From: a virus
Virus record (IMG/VR): IMGVR_UViG_3300048672_000970
Span: 62,001 to 126,000 of that record
Reading direction: 5' to 3' (one strand)
DNA length: 64,000 nucleotides
Below the pieces are notes generated by a model. It did not search any database. It was not told the origin of the DNA and saw only the letters and a program-made list of their open reading frames with translations. Positions 14,897-23,008 of this stretch are shown piece by piece. The first letter of the stretch is position 1. Every line of letters begins with the position of its first letter. Position numbers and translations under genes: made by a program.

Positions 14897-15550
14897 ATGG
14901 GAATTAAGACTGTTGCTGCAAATCTGAAAAAGGCACTTGAGGCGAATGGTTTCAGTGTAACGTCCGTTGACGTTGATTATTCAAATGGACATGACCTGTG
15001 GGTTTGTGTTAGTGGGGAACGGATCGGCCGATATGAAAAAACGGATGGTGAATGGTGGTATGAGCACCACTCGATTAATTACATTGCTATTCGTCCGGTT
15101 TTCCGTGTTTTTGCGGAAAAGCATATTACTGAATGGTTCATGGCCGCTGATGAAAGGCAGCCTAATGCCTATACATGGTACTGGTGCCCTGAACCGGAAC
15201 GTGCCTATATCAGCAATAATGGAGAGCTTACAAGTGGCTATATCAGCAATGATGGAGAGCTTACTAGCGAACTTCGCATTTTCAGTATTTCAGCACCATA
15301 CTCTTGTGAAGCTGACGACTGTACCAACACAGCGGGTTTTACGAAAAATCAACACTTCGTTTTGTTTAACATTTGGCTGGAGAACTCGATTATTGCGGAT
15401 TCCCTTGATGAGTTGCGTGATAAACTACAGCAGCGCATCGCCAACGAATTCAATGTTATACGGGCACAGTTGGCACAGATTGACAAGCGTGAACTCAGTA
15501 TCATTAATTCGCTGTCATCTATCCCCGTGGAGAACATGAATGAAAATTGA
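14897..15550 (+). CDS. hypothetical protein with an 11-residue tandem repeat
   Basis: 217 residues. Residues near 104-125 repeat YISNNGELTSG then YISNDGELTSE, encoded by a 33-bp tandem duplication with four changes. The N-terminus resembles that of alpha/beta small phage proteins; the C-terminal 60 residues are helical. The ATG seven bases after GAAAGGA was chosen. Function unknown. Confidence 0.6.
   Translation: MGIKTVAANLKKALEANGFSVTSVDVDYSNGHDLWVCVSGERIGRYEKTDGEWWYEHHSINYIAIRPVFRVFAEKHITEWFMAADERQPNAYTWYWCPEPERAYISNNGELTSGYISNDGELTSELRIFSISAPYSCEADDCTNTAGFTKNQHFVLFNIWLENSIIADSLDELRDKLQQRIANEFNVIRAQLAQIDKRELSIINSLSSIPVENMNEN
15206..15271 (+). repeat. 33-bp tandem duplication inside a gene
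   Basis: Two consecutive 33-bp units differ at only a few positions and keep the reading frame, indicating a recent in-frame duplication. Confidence 0.85.
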
Positions 15551-15854
15551 AGACCTTGCAGACTACATTCAGTATTTCAATGAACGGGAATACTCTCGTA
15601 TGTGGCCTAAAATAGAGCAATTGCTAGAACGCTACCCGACTGCAAATTTTGGTCACGCATGGAACGAAACTGACAATACCATTTTGATTTACTCTCGGAC
15701 TGCGGGTAATTATTTCAGTGTGGAGTTTTACCCGGATGGTGAACATGTTTTCGCGGTGATGGCTAATGGTGGTGTTGTTGTTAAAACAGGACTTTGGTAT
15801 CTCGCTGATGACCTCCCTGAAGAATTTTGTGAAAGGATTCAAAATGACAATTAA
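15540..15854 (+). CDS. hypothetical protein
   Basis: 104 residues, alpha/beta, acidic. It overlaps both neighbours and so is probably coupled to them. GTGGAGAACATGA supplies the ribosome site. Function unknown. Confidence 0.6.
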   Translation: MKIEDLADYIQYFNEREYSRMWPKIEQLLERYPTANFGHAWNETDNTILIYSRTAGNYFSVEFYPDGEHVFAVMANGGVVVKTGLWYLADDLPEEFCERIQNDN

Positions 15855-16314
15855 ACATTTAGAAACCGCGCTGCAATCTTGTCAAACTGAAAATTATTGG
15901 ATTGATTTTGACCCGTCTAGGCTAGGCTCATTTCAAATCCTGATTGATGATATTATGGATATTTTTGTAATGGAATTGCAAAATGATGGCTCTGTTGTTC
16001 GGGCTACCAATAACATTGAGGTGTTAACTAACTTTCTCAAATGTTTCCCTCTTGCAAAAATTCAAGAGCTACTTGCTTTTGATGATGCTGTTCAAATTCG
16101 TTATAACGCGTATATTGATGAGCATGATAATCTAGTTGTCAAATCTGTTCCACATGACCACATGACTTATCCTGATGCGAAACTGGCAGTGCTTGAAGCG
16201 CTTGAAGATTTGGAACGCGTTTACAATCGGGCTATTGTTGACAATCACCATCGACTTATTCAACTTCAGCATGGAATGGAAATCATCAAAAAGGAAATTT
16301 TGAACCGTAGGTAA
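15844..16314 (+). CDS. MTIKHLE family protein, copy 1
   Basis: 156 residues starting MTIKHLETAL behind AAAGGATTCAAA. The gene at 16910 has the same first seven residues, identical codons there, and the same plan (acidic strand, FPLAKIQELL helix, C-terminal coiled coil). Function unknown. Confidence 0.65.
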   Translation: MTIKHLETALQSCQTENYWIDFDPSRLGSFQILIDDIMDIFVMELQNDGSVVRATNNIEVLTNFLKCFPLAKIQELLAFDDAVQIRYNAYIDEHDNLVVKSVPHDHMTYPDAKLAVLEALEDLERVYNRAIVDNHHRLIQLQHGMEIIKKEILNRR

Positions 16315-16343
16315 ATAAATTTCTTTAAGAAAGGTACTGAACA

Positions 16344-16907
16344 ATGTATATCGCTAAGATACAAGAACTTTTGGATACTGTAAGTAACCGGATTAATGCT
16401 GGATACGCCACCCCTATTGGTAAACTGGCTATTACCGTTGATGCTCATGAGTGCGCTCCCGACCTACAGGTTGCAGAGATTTATTTCAATTATTTTCAAG
16501 GTCGTCTTTCACGAGCATGTATCTGCAACATCATAGTGACCGAAATTGATGGTGGTTGGTATTCTGGGATCACCTCTGTCAATCCCTCTCCGGTAATGGG
16601 TTTTGGTATTTTCACGTCTACTGAAATCAATTTACTGCTTGATTATGCACGTGAAAACCCTAATCTCCAGGTTATGTTTGTTGCTGATATTGTTGATGGG
16701 GTAATTGAAGTTAAAGAGATTTCGGCAATTCATCCACTGTATGATCACTCAAGTTACGCGGCATCAAATCCAGAAAAAGCAGTTGAACTTCTGTTAAAGA
16801 ATTCTCAATATGAATTGCAAAACCTAAGGAAACGTGTTGAAGCGCAAATGGATGAAGTTGCAATGATTGAATCTCATCTCTTAGGAATTCAAAAAGGGGG
16901 CTTTTGA
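16344..16907 (+). CDS. hypothetical protein with C-terminal coiled coil
   Basis: 187 residues, alpha/beta followed by a helix (LLKNSQYELQNLRKRVEAQM). It lies between the two MTIKHLE paralogues and resembles the gene at 14278 in layout. GAAAGG precedes the ATG. Function unknown. Confidence 0.6.
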   Translation: MYIAKIQELLDTVSNRINAGYATPIGKLAITVDAHECAPDLQVAEIYFNYFQGRLSRACICNIIVTEIDGGWYSGITSVNPSPVMGFGIFTSTEINLLLDYARENPNLQVMFVADIVDGVIEVKEISAIHPLYDHSSYAASNPEKAVELLLKNSQYELQNLRKRVEAQMDEVAMIESHLLGIQKGGF

Positions 16908-16909
16908 AA

Positions 16910-17395
16910 ATGACAATTAAACATTTAGAAGCGGCACTTCTCAAGACATTTGGTGATCTGTTTCTTGTAGATAAGCACGACACTTTTTTCTTCATTAAAT
17001 GTGAGGGAGAAATGGTAATTGAAATGCTATATGATGGTCAAGTGCTTGATATCTCAGAAGCCTCTGGTCAGCTTGAGCATTTGTTAAAGTTTATGCCACT
17101 TAAGAGCATTCGACAATTTCTTGAAATGCCTGAGTCCACAGTTATTGAGCCACGTTACCGCATCACCCATAATCCTCTTATAAAGAACGGTTTGTTTGGA
17201 TTGGAGGCAGTTCCAGTTTATTTTGATGAACCCGGATTTATTGAGGCCATGTCATCGGAGTATGGCGCATGGGTTGTTTATCAGCAGCAGGTTGCGAAAC
17301 AGCTAGATGAGCTTGAAGCTCATAAAAAGCTAGTGGAACTCATTCTGAACTATGCCACAAAAGGCCGAGAACTTGCTGAACCAACTAAAGTGTAA
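16910..17395 (+). CDS. MTIKHLE family protein, copy 2
   Basis: 161 residues, paralogue of the gene at 15844 (shared MTIKHLE start, FMPLKSIRQFL helix and C-terminal coiled coil). It ends K-V-stop, overlapping the next TGTAAC box. Function unknown. Confidence 0.65.
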   Translation: MTIKHLEAALLKTFGDLFLVDKHDTFFFIKCEGEMVIEMLYDGQVLDISEASGQLEHLLKFMPLKSIRQFLEMPESTVIEPRYRITHNPLIKNGLFGLEAVPVYFDEPGFIEAMSSEYGAWVVYQQQVAKQLDELEAHKKLVELILNYATKGRELAEPTKV

Positions 17396-17401
17396 CAGTG
17401 C

Positions 17402-17430
17402 TGGACTTGCCTGATGAATGAATGTAAAAT
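17402..17430 (+). promoter_or_regulatory. early promoter (TGGACT-17-TAAAAT) with perfect dyad
   Basis: Preceded by GTGTAACAGTGC. GATGAATG / CATTCATC is a perfect 8-bp inverted repeat around the -10. TCAACTTACAGGAG follows. Confidence 0.85.
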
Positions 17431-17461
17431 TCATTCATCAACTTACAGGAGAATGTGATGG

Positions 17462-17707
17462 ATGAGTTTAAGGAATGTAATGCAGAGTAAAATCCAATCA
17501 ATCATGGAATCTGCTGTAAATGTAGGTTCCGGCTTCATTATCAGCTTCATTGTACAGACGCTCATCATGAGCGCATACGGCGTGAATTTCACTTTGGCAC
17601 AAAATTTCTCCATCACGGTAATTTTCACCGTGACATCGTTTATCCGGTCGTATATAATCCGTCGAGTGTTTAACAAATGGAGCGTCCATCATGCAACGCA
17701 GAACTAA
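17462..17707 (+). CDS. small membrane protein (81 aa)
   Basis: Two hydrophobic segments (about residues 20-42 and 48-65) flanked by basic residues (SYIIRRVFNK). This layout recurs in small phage inner membrane proteins. An overlapping ATG four bases upstream opens only a 10-codon frame. Function unknown. Confidence 0.6.
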   Translation: MSLRNVMQSKIQSIMESAVNVGSGFIISFIVQTLIMSAYGVNFTLAQNFSITVIFTVTSFIRSYIIRRVFNKWSVHHATQN

Positions 17708-18224
17708 CGCCATGACCGGGATGGTTAATTTCCCGGTGGACTCGGTTAAGAGTTCAGGGGAAGGCGGAATGATTGTCCGCCTATGGGCTGAAATGGGGTT
17801 TGAAGATGAAATGTGCTGTGGGCACACTTTTCGAGAAACCATTTCGGTGTGCGTTGTTGGTGAGCATACGCTAATTACACCCACTCTCGACTGCTATACC
17901 AACGAACCCGGTTGGCTGTACGAATTAGAAGAACGGGAACCGCTCCCCTGGGAAAACCCAAATCAAACCGCGTTTAAGACTAGCCAATGGTGTGAATTTT
18001 CACCATCGTTAGTTGCGTCTGTCACTCTGGGTGCTACCGGCTGGAGTGGAAGTTATTATTCAAGTGATGGTTCGGAAATGGAAATTCCTGGACGAGCCAA
18101 AGATTTCGTTTATTGGGTTTGTCATTTTGATGACTTGACACAAGAAGGAAAAGATGTGGTACACTTGATGCAACGGTTGTACCCAATGGCTGTCATCCGA
18201 ATTGTTACTTTTCTTGATACCTGA
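17691..18224 (+). CDS. hypothetical protein
   Basis: 177 residues, beta-rich, with several Trp and a CCGH motif near residue 42. The start overlaps the upstream gene. No family recognised. Confidence 0.6.
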   Translation: MQRRTNAMTGMVNFPVDSVKSSGEGGMIVRLWAEMGFEDEMCCGHTFRETISVCVVGEHTLITPTLDCYTNEPGWLYELEEREPLPWENPNQTAFKTSQWCEFSPSLVASVTLGATGWSGSYYSSDGSEMEIPGRAKDFVYWVCHFDDLTQEGKDVVHLMQRLYPMAVIRIVTFLDT

Positions 18225-18233
18225 AAGTTAACC

Positions 18234-18458
18234 ATGCAACAAATCCTGAAGCAACTTGAGTTATACGAACGACATGCTCTGATTGAACTTTTTCGTGAAG
18301 GGCCATTTGGTGACGAAAACCGTCCTCTTTTCAGTAAAGAACGGGCCATTCTGATTAACCTCGGATTGGCGAGCAAAATCGTTTGTAAGGGTGTTACTGG
18401 TTTCGCCGCCTGTACCGAACTCGGTGCCCAAATTTATCATGAACTGATGGAGTGCTAA
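18234..18458 (+). CDS. small helical protein, possible winged-helix fold
   Basis: 74 residues: helix (LKQLELYERHALIELF), helix (SKERAILINLGLASKI), a strand with Gly, and helix (TELGAQIYHELM). The order resembles a small DNA-binding winged helix, as in other phage regulators, but this is an inference. Overlaps the next start (TAATG). Confidence 0.5.
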   Translation: MQQILKQLELYERHALIELFREGPFGDENRPLFSKERAILINLGLASKIVCKGVTGFAACTELGAQIYHELMEC

Positions 18459-18970
18459 TGAAAGTATCAATTGAAACCATCCTGTACAACGTTGAACTGT
18501 GGGTTCAGGATTCAGAGCAACCAATGCCAGCCAATCTCGCACATATCGTTGGTAGCACCATTGCTCATATACTTACTCCTTTTCAAGAAACCGACCTCAG
18601 TCATTTGGAATGCTGGTCTTACTCATTCCAGCCGGAACTGATTGAAATTCCTGAATGCATGGAATGTTCCGACCTAGCTAACACATACGAATACCAAATC
18701 GAATTTGAAAATTATGATTTCGATTTGGAACAAACTGCAGAAGAACGGGCGGTAAATTTCCGTCCATCCTTTGATTTGAATTTCAAGTCCATTCCGATTG
18801 AAGGTGGAACTATGGGCATCATCTCCACTTTTTGCCACCGAACGCTAGCTGAAGAACCGAGGATTTCCGAAGTTATTTTTCCGCTAGATGCCGATGTTGC
18901 TATTCAACTAACTCCCTCAATCTGCCAGTCGGCAATTGAGGCTTTCAATTATTTCATCAAAGGAGAATAA
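18458..18970 (+). CDS. hypothetical acidic protein
   Basis: 170 residues, strongly acidic in the middle (FENYDFDLEQTAEERAVNF). Start overlaps the preceding stop. Function unknown; the charge could suggest a DNA mimic, but there is no further support. Confidence 0.6.
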   Translation: MKVSIETILYNVELWVQDSEQPMPANLAHIVGSTIAHILTPFQETDLSHLECWSYSFQPELIEIPECMECSDLANTYEYQIEFENYDFDLEQTAEERAVNFRPSFDLNFKSIPIEGGTMGIISTFCHRTLAEEPRISEVIFPLDADVAIQLTPSICQSAIEAFNYFIKGE

Positions 18971-18971
18971 A

Positions 18972-19418
18972 ATGGCTACTCGCTGCACGATTTCAGTTGT
19001 TATGGACGATGGCTCCATTGTTGGCACTTACTGTCATTTCGATGGTTATCTGTCCCATGTTGGCAGGCTTTTGAACCAGTGTTATGCTTCATACGAAATG
19101 GCCGGCGCCCTGGTTGCTGTCGGCGACATTGCAAGTCTGACGGAATCCATTGAATCCTCAGAGATTAACGGCGATTCGCGCCGACCATATTACAATTTCC
19201 CTCCGCTGGCTAATGGTCAACCGGATTTGCAGCGTTATCGTTACACGGGTGGGCAGGAATATAACTACCTGTTCATTGATGGCCGCTGGCACGTTTGCGC
19301 AGATGACGTTGACGATAATGGAGACGAAACTGAAATTTGTTCTCCTGACACGCTGATGTCATTCGGGTTTTTGCGCCCTCTATCTGCATTCCCGATTTGT
19401 AATGTCTCCCGAAGCTGA
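18972..19418 (+). CDS. conserved phage hypothetical protein
   Basis: 148 residues starting MATRCTISVVMDDGSIVG, beta-rich with a YCHFDGYLSHVG motif. A similar protein occurs in many large phages, but its role is not established. The ATG follows AAAGGAGAATAAA. Confidence 0.65.
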   Translation: MATRCTISVVMDDGSIVGTYCHFDGYLSHVGRLLNQCYASYEMAGALVAVGDIASLTESIESSEINGDSRRPYYNFPPLANGQPDLQRYRYTGGQEYNYLFIDGRWHVCADDVDDNGDETEICSPDTLMSFGFLRPLSAFPICNVSRS

Positions 19419-19881
19419 AGACAAACTCTATTTCGATTTTGCTTCGAGGGTTGCAGAAGAATCATCAGCTATCCGGTTGAAAGTGGGTGCAGTCATTGTT
19501 AAAGACCATAACATCCTTTCATATGGGTGGAATGGCACTGCGCCGGGTGAAGATAATGCATGTGAATACGTTGACGCAACTGGCAACTTGATTACTAAAT
19601 GGGAAGTTAGGCACGCGGAGTGGAATGCTATTGCAAAGCTTCTCAGACATGGTACACTTGGCATCACTGGCGCAACGATGTACATCACGCACAGTCCTTG
19701 TAAAGAATGTTCCAAGCTGATTGAAGGAACAGGTATCAATCGGGTTGTCTACGGGCAAGTTTATCGAGATGCTGATGGTCTAGCATATCTGGACAGGCGA
19801 GGAATCTTTACTCAGTTGTTTAACTATGAAGGGGACTCAAATGCCAATTCCGAAACCAATCGAACAGTTCAACCCTGCTAA
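19402..19881 (+). CDS. dCMP deaminase
   Basis: 159 residues of the zinc-dependent cytidine deaminase superfamily. HAEWNAIAK supplies the zinc His and catalytic Glu; PCKEC supplies the two zinc Cys. The GAVIVKDHNILSYGWNGT segment is typical of deoxycytidylate deaminases (T4 cd type). It converts dCMP to dUMP for dTTP synthesis and pairs functionally with the DHFR at 47776. Its start overlaps the preceding gene. Confidence 0.88.
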   Translation: MSPEAEDKLYFDFASRVAEESSAIRLKVGAVIVKDHNILSYGWNGTAPGEDNACEYVDATGNLITKWEVRHAEWNAIAKLLRHGTLGITGATMYITHSPCKECSKLIEGTGINRVVYGQVYRDADGLAYLDRRGIFTQLFNYEGDSNANSETNRTVQPC

Positions 19882-20026
19882 TAAAAAGCATGTCGAAGCC
19901 TTGAAAATCTGGCTGCAAACTGGCATATGGAAAATCCAGTTTGCAGTCGAAGCGCCCTATCTGGATGTGCCAACTCTGGCTAAAGACCGTTACGTCAAGT
20001 TTATTCTAAATGTTCAATCTGCCTGA
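19841..20026 (+). CDS. small hypothetical protein (61 aa)
   Basis: Starts MPIPKPIEQF behind GAAGGGG, overlapping the deaminase gene at its front and the DnaE-like gene at its end. Function unknown; the coupling suggests co-expression with the polymerase-like gene. Confidence 0.55.
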   Translation: MPIPKPIEQFNPANKKHVEALKIWLQTGIWKIQFAVEAPYLDVPTLAKDRYVKFILNVQSA

Positions 20027-20531
20027 CCGAGTTTTACACCCAAACGGGCAATCAATTGTCTCGGCTGAACAGTGTGTTAATTTCCTTCTAAGGGGATTGA
20101 CACCTGTTCATTTTGCGGTTGAAGAACTTACTCCAGATATTATTGAGCATAACCGGCGTAGCGTAGACAAGATACTGTCGGTATCTGAGCTTAAAGAGCC
20201 TGATTTTGATTTATCTTACGCTATCCCCGTTGAATATCAACAACTTGACGTGTGTAAATACTTTTTAGACAAACTTGAAGCTCGGGAAGAATGGCGGTTG
20301 AATGATGCTATAATTGACCGGGTAGAAAATGAATTGGTCTTCATTCAGCGAACCAGTGCAGAAAACTATTTTCGGACAATCATTTACATTGTGGATAGAT
20401 TGAATGCGGAAAAGGTTGTGTACGGTATTGGGCGGGGATCTTCTTGTGCGTCATTTCTCTTGTACATGATTGGGCTACACACTGTTAATCCGATTGAGTA
20501 TGAGATTCCGATGGAAGAATTTTTCCATTGA
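20010..20531 (+). CDS. DnaE-like polymerase core, N-terminal piece
   Basis: 173 residues that align with the thumb/palm entry region of bacterial DNA polymerase III alpha. RVENELVFI matches R-x-E-x-EL-x-VI of DnaE. YGIGRGSSCASFLLYMIGL matches the G-x-GRGS-G-S-x3-Y palm motif, and PIEYEIPMEEFF matches DP-L-x-FERF. It stops exactly where DnaE continues to its PDFDVDF catalytic motif; that motif occurs at the start of the gene at 24176. The PHP and beta-binding domains are absent. Homology is strong by motif; activity of the split pair is inferred. Confidence 0.75.
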   Translation: MFNLPDRVLHPNGQSIVSAEQCVNFLLRGLTPVHFAVEELTPDIIEHNRRSVDKILSVSELKEPDFDLSYAIPVEYQQLDVCKYFLDKLEAREEWRLNDAIIDRVENELVFIQRTSAENYFRTIIYIVDRLNAEKVVYGIGRGSSCASFLLYMIGLHTVNPIEYEIPMEEFFH

Positions 20532-20556
20532 CGCTAATTTATAAAGGAGCATAGCG

Positions 20557-20742
20557 ATGGCTACCACATCACGCCGAGGTGCTAAACTGGTTGATTTTGA
20601 TTTGATGGCGATTAAAGCTGCGCTTGCGCAGCAGGAATCGAACAAAGCGCCAGTGGAGCAACCCGTAGAAACACCAGTGGAACAAAATCCACTACCACCA
20701 GAACCAAAGAAAGGAAAAAATGCTAAAGCCACTCAAGAATAA
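20557..20742 (+). CDS. small Pro/Glu-rich protein (61 aa)
   Basis: A short basic helix, then a disordered tail with repeats EQPVETPVEQ and a Lys-rich end. ATG follows AAGGAG. Overlaps the co-chaperonin gene by 23 bases. Function unknown. Confidence 0.55.
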   Translation: MATTSRRGAKLVDFDLMAIKAALAQQESNKAPVEQPVETPVEQNPLPPEPKKGKNAKATQE

Positions 20743-21049
20743 CGTACTAATCCAGTTCCTTGACGAAACTCAGGGGCCGAAGGGAAAGTTTGTGGAACGC
20801 GGTTCCAAGTTTCTCATTATCCCTGCACTAGACTCTAACCAACATGGCGTGCCACGATGGGCGAAGGTTGTTGCTGTCGGCCCTGAAGCTGACGGTGTTG
20901 CTGTCGGTGATTTCGCCCTGGTTGAACCGATGCAATGGTCATTCCGAACTGAGCCGATGGAAGAATTTGGCAACGCGCCCATCTGGCGGACGTTTGACCA
21001 TAACATCCTCATGGTTACTGACGATGAAAGCTTGACGTATCAGTTCTAA
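20720..21049 (+). CDS. GroES-like co-chaperonin (gp31-like)
   Basis: 109 residues. LKPLKNNVLIQFLDE at the N-terminus is the GroES signature strand; a mobile-loop region (residues 15-30) and GVAVGDFALVE strand follow, as in phage co-chaperonins such as T4 gp31. It would replace GroES on host GroEL to fold large phage proteins such as the capsid protein. ATG follows AAAGGAAAAA. Its 3' end carries a promoter. Confidence 0.75.
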   Translation: MLKPLKNNVLIQFLDETQGPKGKFVERGSKFLIIPALDSNQHGVPRWAKVVAVGPEADGVAVGDFALVEPMQWSFRTEPMEEFGNAPIWRTFDHNILMVTDDESLTYQF

Positions 21050-21060
21050 GCTGTCAGAAT
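21032..21060 (+). promoter_or_regulatory. early promoter (TTGACG-17-CAGAAT)
   Basis: The -35 lies in the last codons of the co-chaperonin gene. TCATTCCATCG follows, as in the first promoter of the window. No TGTAAC box is visible. Confidence 0.6.
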
Positions 21061-21095
21061 TCATTCCATCGCAACACGAACCGCCGAGTTAACAA

Positions 21096-22037
21096 ATGAT
21101 CGCTTACTTCTGCTTCATCGCCGCTGCTCTCATCGAAGCCCTGGCGATGATTATTTCTGTCAACGGTATGGCAGCATATTTCGGCATGAACCTGATCATC
21201 ATGGCCCTGGCGGCGACGATTGACATTGGCGCCATTGCTTGCTGGATTGGCACCTATCAATACTGGAACAAACTCAATGCCAAAATGAAAACCATTGGCG
21301 TCGCGCTCTGCGCTGGCACGATGATTTTCTCTGCATCGGGTGTTGCTAGTTTCCTGATGGCTGACTTCCAAAAGGCAGCGGTCGGTGTTAAGGAATCTGC
21401 ACTGCGTATCGACCAACTGCAAGTTGAACGTCAGCGCCTGATTGCTCGCAAGACCAGCATGGAACAGCAAGTTGCTGCTCTGCGCGAAGACATGGTGACG
21501 GCGAAGATTCGTATGCAAAATACGTTCGCTGCTGAAAAGCAAACCGTAGACAACCGTCTTAACGCCGTTGAAACCGAGCTGAACACGCTTGAACAGCAGC
21601 ACGTCACTACGGCTGCTAAGGGTGGCACCATCATGTTTGTTGCTGAAATGTTCGGTCTGACTGAAATGCAAGCTACCAAGTGGGTTGTCGGCTTCGTGGT
21701 GTCCATCTTCACGCCGCTGGCTTTCTTCCTGATGCTGCTGGGCAATTTCATCAAGAACCAATCGGACGAAAAGCCGGCTGAAGAAAAGGTTGTTGCTGAA
21801 GAAAAGGTTGCACCGGAAGTTGAACCGGAAGTTACTGAAGAACCGGCGCCGGAAGTTCACATCGAAGAACTGTACCCGGAACTGACGTTCACGTCGAAGT
21901 TCTCTGCCCCGGCCAAGCCTGCCGCCAAGCGTGGCCGGCCGACCAATGCTGAACGTGCTGCCCGCCTGGCTGCTCAACAAGCCGCTGAAGCTGCAGCGCA
22001 AGAATCTGGCTCGACTCGTCACCTGTACGCTGACTGA
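21096..22037 (+). CDS. multi-pass membrane protein with coiled coil and AT-hook-like tail
   Basis: 313 residues. Three hydrophobic segments lie in the first 80 residues, then a coiled coil (about 85-165), another hydrophobic segment (about 188-212), a Pro/Glu-rich stretch, and a basic tail KRGRPTNAERAARLAA. The GRP core is AT-hook-like. It could tie DNA to the membrane; this is inferred. Codon use is unusually regular and GC-rich compared with neighbours. Expressed from its own promoter and followed by a terminator. Confidence 0.7.
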   Translation: MIAYFCFIAAALIEALAMIISVNGMAAYFGMNLIIMALAATIDIGAIACWIGTYQYWNKLNAKMKTIGVALCAGTMIFSASGVASFLMADFQKAAVGVKESALRIDQLQVERQRLIARKTSMEQQVAALREDMVTAKIRMQNTFAAEKQTVDNRLNAVETELNTLEQQHVTTAAKGGTIMFVAEMFGLTEMQATKWVVGFVVSIFTPLAFFLMLLGNFIKNQSDEKPAEEKVVAEEKVAPEVEPEVTEEPAPEVHIEELYPELTFTSKFSAPAKPAAKRGRPTNAERAARLAAQQAAEAAAQESGSTRHLYAD

Positions 22038-22056
22038 ACCGAAACTGTGCTAAACT

Positions 22057-22080
22057 AAAAGCCCGCATCTGCGGGCTTTT
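22057..22080 (+). terminator. rho-independent terminator
   Basis: AAAAGCCCGC-ATCT-GCGGGCTTTT, between the membrane protein and the clamp loader. Confidence 0.9.
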
Positions 22081-22100
22081 ACACTTTTGAAAGGATAGCT

Positions 22101-23006
22101 TTGCTCAACAAAAATTCTCTTTGGGTCGAAAAGTATCGACCGGCCCACGTGGCAGATGTCGTGTTTTCGTCAGCGGACGTTAAGGCAAAGTTTGCCGCGT
22201 ATGTTGAAAAGAAAACCATCCCTAACCTATTGTTTTACGGTTCACCCGGAACAGGCAAATCATCCATCAGTTCCGCATTGCTCACAGACCTTCTAATCGA
22301 CCCTGATGACATCCTACGTGTCAATTGCTCGAAGGATAAGATTGATGCCCTACGTGACCGTGTAGACCTGTTCTCGCGGTCTATGCCGCGCGGCGAGCTG
22401 AAAATTGTACAGCTTGAAGAACTGGACGGGATGAGTTTGGATGGGCAACGTCTGCTTAAAACCCTGGTTGAAGACGTGTCGGAATATTGTCGGTTCATTG
22501 CGACCTGTAACGAACCCCATAAAATCATTCCTCCCATCAAATCTAGATTCACTTCATTCCATTTCGCCAAACCAGATTTCGACCAAGTATTTTTTAGACT
22601 GGCTGACATTCTCATTGCTGAACAGGTATCATTCACTCCTGAAGATTTTGACAAAATCATTCAGATGCATTACCCGGATATTAGACAGACCATTCAAGCT
22701 TTGCAGGATTCGTCTATTTCTGGCGCATTAACAATTAACACCGATACACTGGAAGCTGACTGGAAACCTGCACTCCTTAATGCACTTTCTAATTCAGATT
22801 GGCAGGCCGCTCGGCAAGTTGTTTGTTCTTCACTCAGTAAAGAAGATTTGCCAATGATTTACCCATTCCTGTTCACGGCTCTGCGCAATCATCAAAAATT
22901 TAACGTGATGTGCAAAATCATCGCTGAATACCAGTATCGAAGTGCGTTTGTGGCAGACCCTGAAATTCAACTGGCTGCAATGTTTTTCTCGCTGGCGGAT
23001 TGCTGA
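22101..23006 (+). CDS. clamp loader ATPase subunit (gp44-like, RFC/DnaX type), TTG start
   Basis: 301 residues. SLWVEKYRP is the classic RFC/gp44 N-terminus; GSPGTGKSS is Walker A; RFIATCNE is sensor 1; IKSRF stands where most have SRC. Walker B reads IVQLEELD, with Glu where Asp is usual. It would load the sliding clamp with the small subunit next door. The only start that keeps WVEKYRP is TTG, six bases after AAGGATAG. Confidence 0.85.
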   Translation: MLNKNSLWVEKYRPAHVADVVFSSADVKAKFAAYVEKKTIPNLLFYGSPGTGKSSISSALLTDLLIDPDDILRVNCSKDKIDALRDRVDLFSRSMPRGELKIVQLEELDGMSLDGQRLLKTLVEDVSEYCRFIATCNEPHKIIPPIKSRFTSFHFAKPDFDQVFFRLADILIAEQVSFTPEDFDKIIQMHYPDIRQTIQALQDSSISGALTINTDTLEADWKPALLNALSNSDWQAARQVVCSSLSKEDLPMIYPFLFTALRNHQKFNVMCKIIAEYQYRSAFVADPEIQLAAMFFSLADC

Positions 23007-23008
23007 AA

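Noticed and set aside
21054-22022. 322-codon open frame on the minus strand opposite the membrane protein gene
   Set aside because: It mirrors the GC-rich third positions of a well-supported plus-strand gene that has promoter, ribosome site and terminator; the translated product is Arg/Phe-rich with no motif.
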